Origin: CAWJLE01 sp963843645
GTDB taxonomy: Bacteria > Chloroflexota > Anaerolineae > DAOTYC01
Reading direction: 5' to 3'
Length of the DNA: 64,000 nucleotides
NCBI GenBank assembly: GCA_963843645.1
Contig: CAWJLE010000005.1
Span: forward strand, 1,054,001-1,118,000
The position numbers and the translations under genes were made by a program. Below the pieces are notes generated by a model. That model ran no database searches. It was not told where the DNA came from and saw only the letters and a program-made list of their open reading frames with translations. Shown here in pieces: positions 1-9,623 of the stretch (positions within the stretch are counted from its first letter, which is position 1; each line of letters opens with the position of its first letter).

Positions 1-89
1 GCGCCACTCAGCATGCCAACGGCCGGCTCAGCAGTCGAACAGTGCAGAACACAGGTCGTCAGATCGATCAGAAATTTAGGAGGTCTCAG

Positions 90-1546
90 ATGGCAGTGAA
101 GAAGACGAAGAACTACATCAATGGCGAGTGGGTGGCATCCGAAGTCGGATCGCATCCTCGACGTGACCAACCCGGCCACTGGGGAGGTCCTGGCGCACGA
201 AGTGCTGTCCACGGTGGAAGAGGCCAATGAAGCCGTCGCGGCGGCCAAGAGGCGTTCTGGGAGTGGCGCGAGACGCCGCCATACACCCGGGCGCGGTACA
301 TGTTCCGACTGAAGAACGCCCTCGAAGATCGACTTCGAAGAGCATCGCGCGCACGGTCACGATGGAGAACGGCAAGAACATCGACGAAGCCCGGGGCGAA
401 GTCCGCCGCGCGATCGAAAACGTCGAGGTGGCGTGCGGCATTCCGTCCCTCATCCGGGGTTATAACCTGGAAGATGTGGCAACCAGGATGGACGAAGAAG
501 CCCTCCGCCAGCCGATGGGCGTCTTCTGCTCGATCAACCCGTTCAATTTCCCGGCCATGGTGCCGATGTGGTTCATTCCGTACGCGCTGGCCTGCGGCAA
601 CACATACGTCGTCAAGCCGTCGCGCCAGACGCCCCTGCCATGAACAAGATCGTGGACATCTGCGATGAGGTCGATTTCCCGCCCGGCGTGCTGAACCTGG
701 TCAACGGCACGCACGACGTCACCGATGCCCTGCTCACGCACCCGGACATGAAAGGCGTGTCTTTCGTCGGATCCACGCCGGCCGGGCTGCACGTTTATAA
801 GACGGCGACGGCCGCCGGCAAACGCGCGCAGTGCCAGGGTGGTGCCAAGAACATGATGGTCGTCATGCCCGACGCGGATGTCCCCGGCACGATGGGTGCC
901 ATCATGACCTCGTCCTACGGCTGCGCCGGCCAGCGCTGCCTGGCCGGCTCGGTGATCCTGGCCGTCGGCGACGTGTACGAAGAGGTGAAGAAGCGCGATC
1001 GTGGCGCCGCGTCCAAGATCCGCGTCGGCTATGGCCTGGATGAGGGCGTGCAGATGGGCCCGGTGATCTCGGCCAAAGCTAAGGCAACGATCCTCGAGTA
1101 CATCGAGATCGGGCTGAAGGAAGGCGCCAAACTGTTCTGGACGGGCGCGGAATCCAGGTGCCCGGCTACCCGAACGGCCATTTCGTCGGCCCGACCGTCT
1201 TCGACAATGTCAACGCCAAGATGCGCATCGTCAACGAGGAGATCTTCGGCCCGGTCGCTGGCCATCATGCAGCGTGGAGGACCTGGAAGAAGCGATGCAC
1301 GTGATCGACGCCAACCCGTACGGCAATGCGGCTTCGATCTTCACCCAGAACGGCGGCGCGGCCCGTGAGTTCAGGTATCGCGTGGAAGCCGGCAACATCG
1401 GCATCAACGTGGGCATTGCGGCGCCTATCGCTTCTTTCCCGTTCGCCGGCAAGAAGCTGTCTTTCTTCGGCGACCTGCACGGACAGGGCGAGGATGGCAT
1501 CAACTTCTTCACCGATCGGAAAGTCGTCATCACTCGCTGGTTCTAG
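90..1546 (+). pseudogene. mmsA: Methylmalonate-semialdehyde dehydrogenase (CoA-acylating), multiply frameshifted
   Basis: Aldehyde dehydrogenase superfamily enzyme that oxidises methylmalonate or malonate semialdehyde to propionyl- or acetyl-CoA in valine and inositol breakdown. ATG 90 follows the strong ribosome site AGGAGGT. The pieces read in family order but in changing frames: N-terminal INGEWVAS, then TNPATGEVLA, MENGKNIDEARGE, the INPFNFPAMVPMW segment, GSTPAGLHVY, the catalytic Cys in GCAGQRCLAGS (near 930) and the C-terminal NPYGNAASIFTQNGG, ending at TAG 1544-1546. Breaks lie near 140, 260, 335, 640, 1145 and 1265. Nearly full family length (about 485 residues) is present, so sequence errors are likelier than decay. 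The family call is firm; whether the gene is functional cannot be judged here. Confidence 0.8.
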
Positions 1547-1558
1547 CGGACTCGTGAA

Positions 1559-1581
1559 GGCGAAGTTTCCATAACTTCGCC
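1559..1581. terminator. Short inverted repeat after mmsA
   Basis: GGCGAAGTT and AACTTCGCC form a 9-bp stem with a 5-nt loop just after the mmsA stop codon. No clear T-run follows, so it may be a weak terminator. Its core GAAGTT/AACTTC resembles the dispersed ACTTCCGAAGT palindromes elsewhere in the window. Confidence 0.4.
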
Positions 1582-1611
1582 GAGCTTAGATCTCGGAAGG
1601 AGAAAGCACCC

Positions 1612-2036
1612 ATGGAACTAGGTACGTTTGGCGCTATCCTGACCTATCGCCCTCGATTTTGAGGGCAAGATCACCCAGCTTCTACCAATCGGCGTCGGAG
1701 GCCAGCACCGCCGGTGAGGCCGGCGCCGTGTTCGCCGAAATGGCGGTCGATGGAGAGAAGCGAGCCAAAGTGCTGGAGCGGACCCGGCGCGAATGCGTGG
1801 CGGAGATGATTCTCGAGCCAATCCACGACTTCCGCAGCGAGGACTATCCGGTCGAGGCCGTGACGTCGGCCGCGGACCCGGCGGAGTGGGCCAAAGCCGC
1901 GCTTCAGATCGAGGCCGTGGCTGAGAAATTCTACAGCACAGCGAGCGCGAAGGTCTCTGTGCCGGAGGTTGCCCGTGTCCTGAAGAAGGTGGCCAGGCAG
2001 CACAGCGAGCAGGCGGAGACTCTGGGCGAGCTGTAA
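1612..2036 (+). pseudogene. Small ferritin-like or rubrerythrin-like protein, one frameshift
   Basis: ATG 1612 follows GGAAGGAG. The start MELGTFGAILTY runs into a stop near 1664. A one-base correction there gives LDFEGKIT and joins the long C-terminal frame (QFYQSASEASTAGEAG..., about 125 residues). The helical, Glu-rich composition with FYQSAS and repeated helix-length blocks suggests a ferritin/rubrerythrin-like four-helix protein, but no metal-ligand pattern is complete enough to be sure. Probably in one transcription unit with mmsA, 65 bp upstream. Function not established; the ferritin-like assignment is inference. Confidence 0.5.
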
Positions 2037-2064
2037 TCGGCGTTGCTGCGCCTCAATGCGTCAC

Positions 2065-2097
2065 AGACTTCCGAAGTTTTCAGAACTTCGGAAGTCT
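2065..2097. repeat. Dispersed palindrome (ACTTCCGAAGT family), copy 1
   Basis: AGACTTCCGAAGTT (2065-2078) and AACTTCGGAAGTCT (2084-2097) form a perfect 14-bp inverted repeat with a 5-nt loop. It lies between two converging genes and could end both transcripts. Other copies lie at 34293, 34358 and 60797, with a degenerate one at 19955. Confidence 0.85.
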
Positions 2098-2099
2098 TT

Positions 2100-3101
2100 C
2101 TACTTTCCCAATGTGATGTGGTATCGGTGGGGAATCCTGCCGTCATAGACGGAGATCTCGAGAACGTAGGGGGCCTGCGAGGCGGCGCGCAGGCTGAAGA
2201 CGAGTGCGGTATCCAACGTGGCATCTTTGGCTACGGTCACGGGGCGGTTCGTGAACTCTGCCAGACCCAGGCTGCGGCAGTATAGCCGGGTGGGTCGCAG
2301 AAGCCCGGCGTCGTTCGTGGCGGCGGCCGCCTGGCCGGCGCTGTCCAGAAGAACGAAGCGGCGATAGTACTCAGCGCCGATCGCCTCATCCCGGCCGCCG
2401 ATGTTGCGCAGCCGAAGCGGTATGGCAAGGAATCCGCTCTCGCCTGCCGGCTGTCTGCCCGAGCCGCTCACCGTCTTGAGAGACTGGGGCGCCGCAGGCA
2501 CCGAGTACTCCCAACTCGTGAAGTAATCTCGCATTCCCCAACCCAGTGCGATGGCCACTGTAGTCGGCGTGGGTTCCACGATGCCGGCCGTGGCCTGTTG
2601 CCGCAGGAATGTGAGCAGCGTGATGCCCTCCGGGTTCACGCCTTTCACGTCTTTCGCCGCCAAATCCACAGCAAAGCGGTACGTTTTGTTGGTCTTGCCC
2701 TCGCGATACGTGTATTCTACGGTCCAATGCTGCAGCGAGTCAGCTGTCGCCGACCAGCCCGCGATACTGATCTCGTTACCCAGTTGCTCGCTGGCTGCTT
2801 CCAGCGTGGCGATCAGGCCGGCCAGCGTTCGTTCTTGCTCCGGGTCGTATTTGAAGTTCTGCACGAAAGCGATGACCTGATCCGGCGTGGATGTCGCGCC
2901 GGGATTCGGCGTGGGCGTCTCCGTCGGGTAGACCCAGACGATTGTCGGTTGGACGGGGGTGTTCCGGGCGCGAATGGCCGCAACGATCGGATCGATCTGG
3001 TACGTGATGAGATCCTGCCCAACGAAGTAGAATAGCCCACCAAACGCGGCAGCCACGAAGACGCCCAGGACCCACAGGATGGTTTTCTGTGAACGCGTCA
3101 T
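2100..3101 (-). CDS. Membrane-anchored extracellular protein of unknown function
   Basis: 333 residues starting MTRSQKTILWVLG. Residues about 7-28 form one transmembrane segment or uncleaved signal anchor. Next come a short Thr/Pro linker (TETPTPNPG, near residue 60) and two soluble blocks: residues about 70-170, which look cystatin- or NTF2-like (NKTYRFAVDLAAKDVKGVNPEG), and a C-terminal half resembling the beta-sandwich of DUF4352-type lipoprotein domains (FLAIPLRLRNIGGRDEAIG). The N-in topology would place the body outside the cell. It is divergent from the glycosidase gene at 3326 and ends at the palindrome at 2065. I do not recognise a specific function. Confidence 0.7.
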   Translation of the reverse strand: MTRSQKTILWVLGVFVAAAFGGLFYFVGQDLITYQIDPIVAAIRARNTPVQPTIVWVYPTETPTPNPGATSTPDQVIAFVQNFKYDPEQERTLAGLIATLEAASEQLGNEISIAGWSATADSLQHWTVEYTYREGKTNKTYRFAVDLAAKDVKGVNPEGITLLTFLRQQATAGIVEPTPTTVAIALGWGMRDYFTSWEYSVPAAPQSLKTVSGSGRQPAGESGFLAIPLRLRNIGGRDEAIGAEYYRRFVLLDSAGQAAAATNDAGLLRPTRLYCRSLGLAEFTNRPVTVAKDATLDTALVFSLRAASQAPYVLEISVYDGRIPHRYHITLGK

Positions 3102-3252
3102 GCCTGACCACCTGGCTGCCGCTGCATGCGGCGCTAAAGGACCGGCGACGAGTCGGAGAGTTCGATACCCGAGCGCTGGACGCTACGGCGCCCGGTATTA
3201 ACCTTATTTTAACACTAGACGGCCGAAAACGGCAAAGCGGCCCGCTGACCGC

Positions 3253-3281
3253 TTGCTGAAAAGTCGGTGGCGTTGTACAAT
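3253..3281 (+). promoter_or_regulatory. Sigma-A promoter of the TolB/glycosidase lipoprotein gene
   Basis: TTGCTG (3253-3258), a 17-bp spacer and TACAAT (3276-3281). The TTG of this -35 box could be mistaken for the start codon of the downstream gene, which more likely starts at GTG 3326. The rest of 3102-3252 shows nothing I can name. Confidence 0.6.
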
Positions 3282-3325
3282 CGTCGCACCTCAATTCGAA
3301 GTTCGATGCCTCAAGGAGTGGAGCC

Positions 3326-5409
3326 GTGCCGCAATACCTGAAAAGCTGCACACTGGCATTACGCCGCGGTGGGTGACAGCGGTCGCCCTTTCCGCGTTGG
3401 TTGGATTGTTGATTCTTGGCTGCAGGTTGCCGTCCTCGGTCACCCAGCGCCTGGTGAAGCCGACTGCCACGGTCCTCACGCCGCGGCCGACGGCGACGCC
3501 GGTCCCAACCAGCACGCCTGCTCCGACTGCAACGATCACGCCCACTCCCTCGCCGACGCCCGACGCGAGGCCGTACGCTCTGGTCTATGCCTCCGATCAC
3601 GAAGGCAACGGCGAGATTTACCGCTTCGACAGCGAGACGGGCAAGGTCACGGACCTGACGAACAACCCCGCGGTGGATTGGGATCCGGCCTGGGCGTCCG
3701 ACGGGAAGTCGATCGTCTTCACCTCGCATCGAGACGGCACGAGCCAGATTTACGTCATGGATGCGGATGGCGGCCAGCAGATGAACGTTTCCAACACACA
3801 GTCCGATGACTACATGCCGGACTGGTCGCCCGATGGAACGCGGCTGGTTTTCGTGTCCGAGCGGGACGGCCATCAGGAAATCTACACCATGGCGCGAGAC
3901 GGCTCGGATGTCATCCGACTGACGACGACCAACAAGGGCGAAGAGAACCGCAACCCGGCGTGGTCGCCCAACGGCGACCGTATCGCTTTCTCCGCTGTGC
4001 GCAACGGCGTGGAGATGATCGTGGCGATGAACGCGGACGGCAGCAACAGCAAGATCCTGACCAAGTGGCCGCTGAAGGGCACCCACCCGACGTGGTCGCC
4101 GGACGGCAAACAGATTGCTTTCGTCGGTTGGGACGAAGAAAACCGACCGGGTCTATACGTCATGGACGCGGACGGTAAGAATGCGACGTGGATTGCCAAG
4201 AGCGAGGTTTGGATCGGCTCCGTGCGTTGGACACGACAGGGCAACTGGTTCCTGCTGACCTCGTGGCGAGACCAGAACCACGAGGTCTACGCCCTGAGCC
4301 GCGACGGCAAGCAGTTCATTCGCCTGACGGACGGCATCGCATGGGATGACACGCCCGACCTCTCCCCGACGGGCGGCGATTTCCAGCCGGTCGCGGCGCT
4401 TCCGATCAAGTCGGGTCCGGCCGAGGATCAGCCCAGGGAAGGTGGGTTCAAGTTCGGCATGAACATCGCTGATCTTGGGAAAGTGTTCATGGTTCGCGAT
4501 CTCGGCTTTGGCTGGAGCAAGAGCTTCATCAACTGGGGGGGCATCGAGCCGAAGCAGGGCGAGTTCAACTGGGCTGACCCGGACAACATCGTGAAAGCCT
4601 GCAGCGGCCAGAACCTGAACATCGTGATGCGCGTGGAGTGGACGCCCGACTGGGCTCGACCCGAGGACACCATCCCGAGCCATCCGCCCACTGATCCGGC
4701 GGATTTCGGCCGATTCATGGGTGCGGTCGCGTCCCGCTATAAAGGCCAGGTGCGCGCTTACGAGATTTGGAACGAGCAGAATATCAACTACGAGTGGGGC
4801 AATCGAGACCCCAATCCGGCGGAATACGTGCCGATGCTAAAAGCGGCGTACGACGCCATTAAGGAGGCCGATCCGGACGCACTCGTGCTGAGCGGCGGGC
4901 TCTCGACGACGGGCGGCGGCGGAGAGGGCGCGATGGGCGACATAAAGTACATCGAAGGGATGTACGCGGCGGGCGCGAAGGGCTCCTTCGACGCGCTCAG
5001 CACTCACCCGTACGGTTTCGGCCACGACCCGGATTACGACGATCAGTGGGGGCTCAGCTTTACGCGCGCCGTGGGCCAACACGACGCAATGAGCGCCGCC
5101 GGCGACAAGCAGACGCCCCTGTGGGTGACCGAGCTGGGATGGATCATCAAGTCGTCGTGGGATCTGGGTGCTCAGCATGGTCCTACGGCCGTGACCGAGG
5201 AACAGCAGGCTGATTATCTGTCTCGCGCCTTCTTGAAAGCGGAGAAGGAGTGGCCGTGGATGGGCGCGATCTTCGTCTTCAACCTGGATTTCAGCAGCGT
5301 GCCGTGGTACGAGGCGCGCGAGATCATGCGCTACTATGCGGTGTTGAATCCCGACCGCAGCCCGCGACTGGCTTACACGCGGCTGCGGATGTTGGCTCGG
5401 GGCGGTTGA
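3326..5409 (+). CDS. Lipoprotein with TolB-type propeller and glycoside hydrolase domain
   Basis: Secreted lipoprotein with three parts: a lipobox (LLILGC), a Thr/Pro-rich linker, a TolB/PD40 beta-propeller with repeated WSPDG-type blades (WASDGKSIVF, WSPDGTRLVF, WSPNGDRIAF, WSPDGKQIAF), and a C-terminal TIM barrel. The barrel looks like a clan GH-A hydrolase (GH39/GH5-like): YEIWNEQNINYEWG supplies the acid/base Glu and LWVTELGW the nucleophile Glu. Start: AAGGAG (3313-3318) is 7 nt before GTG 3326, which reads MPQYLKSCTLALRRGG before a stop; the long frame continues as VTAVALSALVGLL. A single indel near 3372 would join them into a normal lipoprotein signal peptide. It probably acts on carbohydrate at the cell surface; the substrate is unknown. 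Confidence 0.75.
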
Positions 5410-5505
5410 GGCTGCACAGGCAAACACCCGAAGTTTCAAATGGCCTGGCATAACTAACACCGGCACAATCTCAGAAGTCTCGATCAGGACTGGAGGTTTA
5501 TACGA

Positions 5506-6519
5506 ATGACGGAGGACATTCGCGCGATTCAGTATGGGCTCGGCCCAATTGGCGTCGGCATTGCCCGGCTCGTCTCGAGGAGAACCGGCATCAGTCTCGT
5601 CGGCGCGGTCGACGTGGATCCGGCCAAGGTGGGTCGGGAATTGAGCGAGCTGCTGCGGCAAGACAAGCCGACCGGAATACAGGTGCGCGCCCATCTGGCC
5701 GACGTGCTGGCGGAAATCGGGGCGGACGTGGTGCTGCACTCGACGGGCTCGTCGTTGACCGGCATCCAGCCGCAGATCGAAGAGTGCGTGCGCGCCGGCC
5801 TCAACGTCGTCTCGACCTGCGAGGAGCTGGCCTACCCTGCTGCCCAGTACCCGGCCCTGGCGCGCGATCTGGACGCGTTGGCCAAAGCGCACGGGGTGAC
5901 GGTGTTGGGAACGGGCATCAACCCCGGCTACGCGATGGACTCACTGGCGCTGTTCTTGTCCGGCGTATGCGAGAGTGTGGATCGTGTGCTCATTCGGCGA
6001 CGGCTGGATGCCTCGGGCCGCCGTCTGCCTTTGCAGAAGAAGGTCGGCGCCGGCCTGACCGTCGATGAGTTCAATGCCCTGGTGGCTGCGAAGAAGGTTC
6101 GCCACGTGGGTCTGGTAGAGTCCCTGACGATGCTGGCCGATGGGTTGGGCTGGCAGCTGGAGCGGACCGAGGAAATCACCGAGCCCGTGATCGCCGCCCG
6201 GATGCTGAAGAGCGCGTATCTGGAAGTCAAGCCGGGCGACGTGGCTGGTGTGCACCAGATCGGCCGGGGCTTCGTGGCCGGGCGGGAAGCGCTGACCCTG
6301 GATCTGACCATGGCTCTGGGGGTTGAGGATCCCGGCGATTACGTTCGTCTGTGGGGCGGCACCGGGGTAGAGATGACGGTCAAGGGCATACGAGGCGATC
6401 AGGCCACCGCCTCGGTGGTCGTCAACTGCACGCCACGAGTCGTTCATCATCAACCCGGCCTCCTGACGATGAAGGACATTGCGCTACCGGCCTGCTGGTC
6501 CACGGCGCGAGGCCTTTGA
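5506..6519 (+). CDS. 2,4-diaminopentanoate dehydrogenase-like NAD(P)-binding oxidoreductase
   Basis: 337 residues. An N-terminal Rossmann fold (IQYGLGPIGVGIARLV, residues about 7-22) is followed by a DapB-like catalytic half with LGTGINPGYAMD, a pattern of the 2,4-diaminopentanoate dehydrogenase family (ornithine fermentation) and of related proteins labelled dihydrodipicolinate reductase-like. The true DapB catalytic His-His motif is not apparent, so lysine synthesis is unlikely. ATG 5506 follows GGAGG with normal spacing. No other ornithine-fermentation genes lie nearby, so the substrate is inferred from family only. A promoter for the next gene overlaps the stop codon. Confidence 0.75.
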   Translation: MTEDIRAIQYGLGPIGVGIARLVSRRTGISLVGAVDVDPAKVGRELSELLRQDKPTGIQVRAHLADVLAEIGADVVLHSTGSSLTGIQPQIEECVRAGLNVVSTCEELAYPAAQYPALARDLDALAKAHGVTVLGTGINPGYAMDSLALFLSGVCESVDRVLIRRRLDASGRRLPLQKKVGAGLTVDEFNALVAAKKVRHVGLVESLTMLADGLGWQLERTEEITEPVIAARMLKSAYLEVKPGDVAGVHQIGRGFVAGREALTLDLTMALGVEDPGDYVRLWGGTGVEMTVKGIRGDQATASVVVNCTPRVVHHQPGLLTMKDIALPACWSTARGL

Positions 6520-6545
6520 CTTTCGAACCAGGGCTATGATATAAT
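6516..6545 (+). promoter_or_regulatory. Sigma-A promoter upstream of the membrane protein gene
   Basis: TTGACT (6516-6521), an 18-bp spacer and TATAAT (6540-6545), followed by the ribosome site ACGGAGG at 6558-6564. The -35 box overlaps the end of the preceding gene. Confidence 0.7.
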
Positions 6546-6571
6546 CTTGTCGTCTCAACGGAGGCCTTCTG

Positions 6572-7573
6572 ATTGACTACCGACACAGCCAAGCACACTG
6601 CCCGTGCAGTCGGCGCGGAGCGGACCGCTGGGCTGTGTCGGTAGTCTGGAGTATCGGCGAGGGTGTCTTGGGCAATGACCAGCGCCAGACGGGCGTCGGA
6701 ACGTGGATCGTCCTCCGAACGCACGTCTCGTCACCGGAGATCTGGTGGGGCCCATTGTGGGCGGCCCTGTGCGGAGCGGTTGCCGCCGGCGCCGTGGGTG
6801 AAGACCCATCGCAGGTTCTTCGACTGATCGGGGTCCTCGTTCTGGCGGATCCCCTGGTTGGCAATCTCTCCTACTTCATATTTGGCCGCCAGGGAGAGGC
6901 CTTCGAGGCGCATCGTGAAAATGAGGCGGCGGAGGCGCCGCCGATTTTGACTTTGCCGTATACTCGACCAGGGTCACCGGGAGATCGGCTGGGGCGTTGG
7001 CTGCATCGCGCCGTTGGATGGCGAAGATATCGCTTCGACGTTCAGGCGCGATGGGTTGATCCTGGCCTGGCATTGCAGGCGACCGGGGTTGGAGTGCTGG
7101 GCTTGCTGCTCGGTGAGCCGGTTGCCTGGATCGCCCTGGTGATCCTGCTGACGTTGGTCGCCGGAGCGCTGGCACGACAAATCGGCGGTGGCGCGGCATT
7201 GGTGTTCCAGGCGCTGGTGGAGTCCGGGCTTCCCTGGCTGCTCGGGTACGTGGCTTTCGCTCCACTGAATTCGAGCAGTCTGACGTTGGCGGCGCTGTAC
7301 GCGCTGGCCTACTGGTCGGCGTTGAGAATTCTGGCCCGAGAAACGCTCGAATCGGCGCCCGGCGTGGCGCTGGCGCTGGCGGGAACGGTGCTATTTTTGT
7401 TGGCGACGAAGCAGCCGATCCTGGCGGCCGGGGTGGCTCTGGTGGCTGCATTTCCTATTGCATCGTGCTTGAGCGCCCTGCCTGCGGTGTCGTCGACCGG
7501 GGGGGCGTTCCTGCGCCGGATCCGGTGGTACATGCTGGCTGCTCTGCTCTTGTCTGCTCTGTCGGCAAGATAA
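6572..7573 (+). CDS. Polytopic membrane protein of unknown function, possible ATT start
   Basis: Hydrophobic protein with about six to eight predicted membrane segments (GPLWAALCGAVAAGAVG, LALQATGVGVLGLLLG, IALVILLTLVAGALA, TLAALYALAYWSAL, VALALAGTVLFLLA, ILAAGVALVAAF). No catalytic motif is seen. The only good Shine-Dalgarno (6558-6564) is 7 nt before ATT 6572, which is in frame with the whole protein and not interrupted by a stop. The first conventional start in that frame, GTG 6635, has no ribosome site and lies inside an inverted repeat. I therefore annotate from ATT 6572 (333 codons); GTG 6635 would give 312 residues. Function unknown. Confidence 0.6.
   Translation: MDYRHSQAHCPCSRRGADRWAVSVVWSIGEGVLGNDQRQTGVGTWIVLRTHVSSPEIWWGPLWAALCGAVAAGAVGEDPSQVLRLIGVLVLADPLVGNLSYFIFGRQGEAFEAHRENEAAEAPPILTLPYTRPGSPGDRLGRWLHRAVGWRRYRFDVQARWVDPGLALQATGVGVLGLLLGEPVAWIALVILLTLVAGALARQIGGGAALVFQALVESGLPWLLGYVAFAPLNSSSLTLAALYALAYWSALRILARETLESAPGVALALAGTVLFLLATKQPILAAGVALVAAFPIASCLSALPAVSSTGGAFLRRIRWYMLAALLLSALSAR
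6575..6646. repeat. Perfect 16-bp inverted repeat, long hairpin element
   Basis: GACTACCGACACAGCC (6575-6590) and GGCTGTGTCGGTAGTC (6631-6646) are exact reverse complements separated by 40 bp. The right arm with its flank (6623-6646) recurs with one change at 19987-20010. The element spans the 5-prime end of the membrane protein gene, so it may be an inserted palindromic element or an mRNA hairpin. Confidence 0.7.
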
Positions 7574-7716
7574 TCTAAGTTTGCGACTCAAAGTTCTGCA
7601 CGATGGGTCCGGCAACCGACAGCTCGCGGTTGCCTTTGCCTTTATTGGACCCGGATGAAGTCTGGAGTATTGGACGCATCCGGACGAAGACACTCACCGG
7701 AATCAAGGAGGCTACC

Positions 7717-8472
7717 ATCAGAATCATCAGGTTTCGACATCAGGGGAAGGTCAGTTATGGTTGTGTTGAAGGCACCACGGTCTACGCGCTGCCGGACGGT
7801 CCCTTTGCTGAGCTTCGGCCCGGACCGAAGGTTGCTGAATTGTCGGACGTGCAGCTGTTAGCTCCCTGTGAGCCCTCCAAGGTCGTGGCGGTTGGTTTGA
7901 ACTACCGCAGCCACGCGCAGGAGCTGAATCTGCAGCTGCCGCAGTCGCCGCTGTTGTTCATCAAACCGCGGACCTCCGTCGTTGGGCCGGGAGCTTCCGT
8001 CGTGTATCCGGCGATGTCCGAGCGGGTGGACTACGAGGCTGAGCTGGCCGTGGTCATCGGCAAGGAGGCGAAGGCGCTCACCCCGGATGAGGTTTCGGGC
8101 TACATTCTGGGCTACACGTGTGGGAACGACGTCACGGCGAGGGACCTGCAAAACAGGGATGGGCAGTGGACGCGCAGCAAAGGGTTCGACACATTCTGTC
8201 CGCTCGGCCCGTGGATTGTCACCGATCTGCCCCAACCGGACAATACCGATCTGTACTGCCGGCTGAATGGCGTGCAGATGCAGGCCGGCAACACCAGCGA
8301 CCTGATTTTCGACGTCAAGGCGCTGGTGAGCTTCGTGTCGCAGGTGATGACGTTGGAACCCGGCGACGTGTTGATGACCGGCACGCCGTCCGGTATCGGA
8401 CCGATGAACCGAGGCGACACGGTCGAGATCGAAGTGCAAGGTATCGGTGTTCTAAGCAACAAGATTGCGTAA
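7717..8472 (+). CDS. Fumarylacetoacetate hydrolase family protein, possible ATC start
   Basis: FAH-fold enzyme of the 2-hydroxyhepta-2,4-diene-1,7-dioate isomerase / acylpyruvase type, acting on beta-diketo or enol acids. Family motifs are intact: GLNYRSHAQEL, the acidic metal-binding VDYEAELAVVIGK, GYTCGNDVTARDLQ, SKGFDTFCPLGPW and TGTPSGIG near the end. Homologues begin MRIIRF-like. Here RIIRFRHQGKVSYG follows ATC 7717, which is 5 nt after AAGGAGG (7705-7711). No ATG, GTG or TTG occurs between that site and the conserved domain. An upstream ATG at 7603 would add 38 unrelated residues. About 251 residues from ATC. It stands alone between the membrane protein and argF; the pathway is not clear. 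Confidence 0.8.
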   Translation: MRIIRFRHQGKVSYGCVEGTTVYALPDGPFAELRPGPKVAELSDVQLLAPCEPSKVVAVGLNYRSHAQELNLQLPQSPLLFIKPRTSVVGPGASVVYPAMSERVDYEAELAVVIGKEAKALTPDEVSGYILGYTCGNDVTARDLQNRDGQWTRSKGFDTFCPLGPWIVTDLPQPDNTDLYCRLNGVQMQAGNTSDLIFDVKALVSFVSQVMTLEPGDVLMTGTPSGIGPMNRGDTVEIEVQGIGVLSNKIA

Positions 8473-8656
8473 CCGATTTGAGGCGCACCGTGCCTCGTGG
8501 GCGGCGCGTTTCGTGGCGGGCTTGAACCGCCACGAAACGCACCGCCGCTCCGAAAAGCGCTTCATTGATGTAACACGTTAGCCCAGGCAGGCGCAGCCTT
8601 TCTCACGCTGCAAAAGCTGTGGTATACTTACGCCAGATGGCGTCCGAGGAGGACCC

Positions 8657-9577
8657 GTGAAGAAAGACTTTCTGACCATTGCCGACACAACAACCGACGA
8701 ACTGCAGGGATTGCTCGATCTGGCCATCCAGCTGAAACAGGAGCGGGCGGCGGGTGGAAACAAACCCATCCTTTCCGGCAAGAGCCTGGGAATGATATTC
8801 GAGAAGCCGTCCCTGCGAACCAGGGTCTCATTCGAAATGAGTATGGTCCACCTTGGGGGCTATGCACTGTACCTTTCACCCAGTGAGATCGGGCTGGGCA
8901 AGCGTGAGAGCCTGGCCGACGTCGCGCGCGTCTTGTCGCGCTTCGTGGACGGCATCATGGCGCGCGTCTTTGCACACAGCACCGTGGTGGGCCTGGCCCA
9001 GTATGCTCGCGGTCCGGTGATCAACGGCTTGTCCGACTACGAGCACCCTTCACAGGCACTCGGTGACATGCTGACGATCCTGGAGAAGCGTGGTCGATTG
9101 GACGGCCTGAAATTGGCCTTCGTGGGCGATGGCAACAACGTGGCCAATTCATTGCTGTTCTTCGCGGCGAAGATGGGAATGGATTTCGCAGTCGCTTCGC
9201 CGAAAGGCTACGAGCTGACCAAGGAGGTCGTCGAGTTGGGGCAGGGCTTTGCGCAGCATACCGGCAGCAAGATCGTCCTGACTCAAGATCCGGGAGTCGC
9301 CGTGCGCGATGCCGACGTCATCTACACGGACGTTTGGACCAGCATGGGACAAGAGGCGGAGCGGGCAGAGCGTCTGGCCGTGTTCCCGCCTTACCAGGTA
9401 AACGCGGCGCTGGTCGGGCAGGCCAAACCTGACGTCCTGGTGATGCATTGTCTGCCGGCGCACCGTGGAGAAGAAATCACAGACGAGGCGGCGGACGGGC
9501 CAAACTCCGTGCTGTTCGATCAGGCGGAGAACCGGCTTCACGCCGAGAAGGCGATCGTGGCGACACTTCTAGGCTGA
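8657..9577 (+). CDS. argF: Ornithine carbamoyltransferase
   Basis: Converts ornithine and carbamoyl phosphate to citrulline in arginine synthesis. 306 residues, the usual length. The carbamoyl-phosphate loop reads FEKPSLRTRVSFE (near 55-67), with HPSQALGD in place of the usual HPCQALAD, and the ornithine-site HCLPAHRGEE near the C-terminus. GTG 8657 follows GAGGAGG at good spacing. A -10 box TATACT (8623-8628) with a weak -35 (TTCTCA, 8600-8605, 17-bp spacer) probably drives it. No other arg genes are nearby. Confidence 0.93.
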   Translation: MKKDFLTIADTTTDELQGLLDLAIQLKQERAAGGNKPILSGKSLGMIFEKPSLRTRVSFEMSMVHLGGYALYLSPSEIGLGKRESLADVARVLSRFVDGIMARVFAHSTVVGLAQYARGPVINGLSDYEHPSQALGDMLTILEKRGRLDGLKLAFVGDGNNVANSLLFFAAKMGMDFAVASPKGYELTKEVVELGQGFAQHTGSKIVLTQDPGVAVRDADVIYTDVWTSMGQEAERAERLAVFPPYQVNAALVGQAKPDVLVMHCLPAHRGEEITDEAADGPNSVLFDQAENRLHAEKAIVATLLG

Positions 9578-9623
9578 ACCAGCACCCCACGAGCGGGCTG
9601 TGGGTCAGGCGAGGAGGGCAAGT

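Noticed and set aside
3253..3325. TTG 3253 as the start of the glycosidase gene
   Set aside because: It is the -35 box of a promoter with a 17-bp spacer and TACAAT; no ribosome site precedes it, and the residues before the signal peptide are not coding-like.
6575..6646. Insertion sequence with terminal inverted repeats
   Set aside because: The arms are only 40 bp apart and enclose no transposase.
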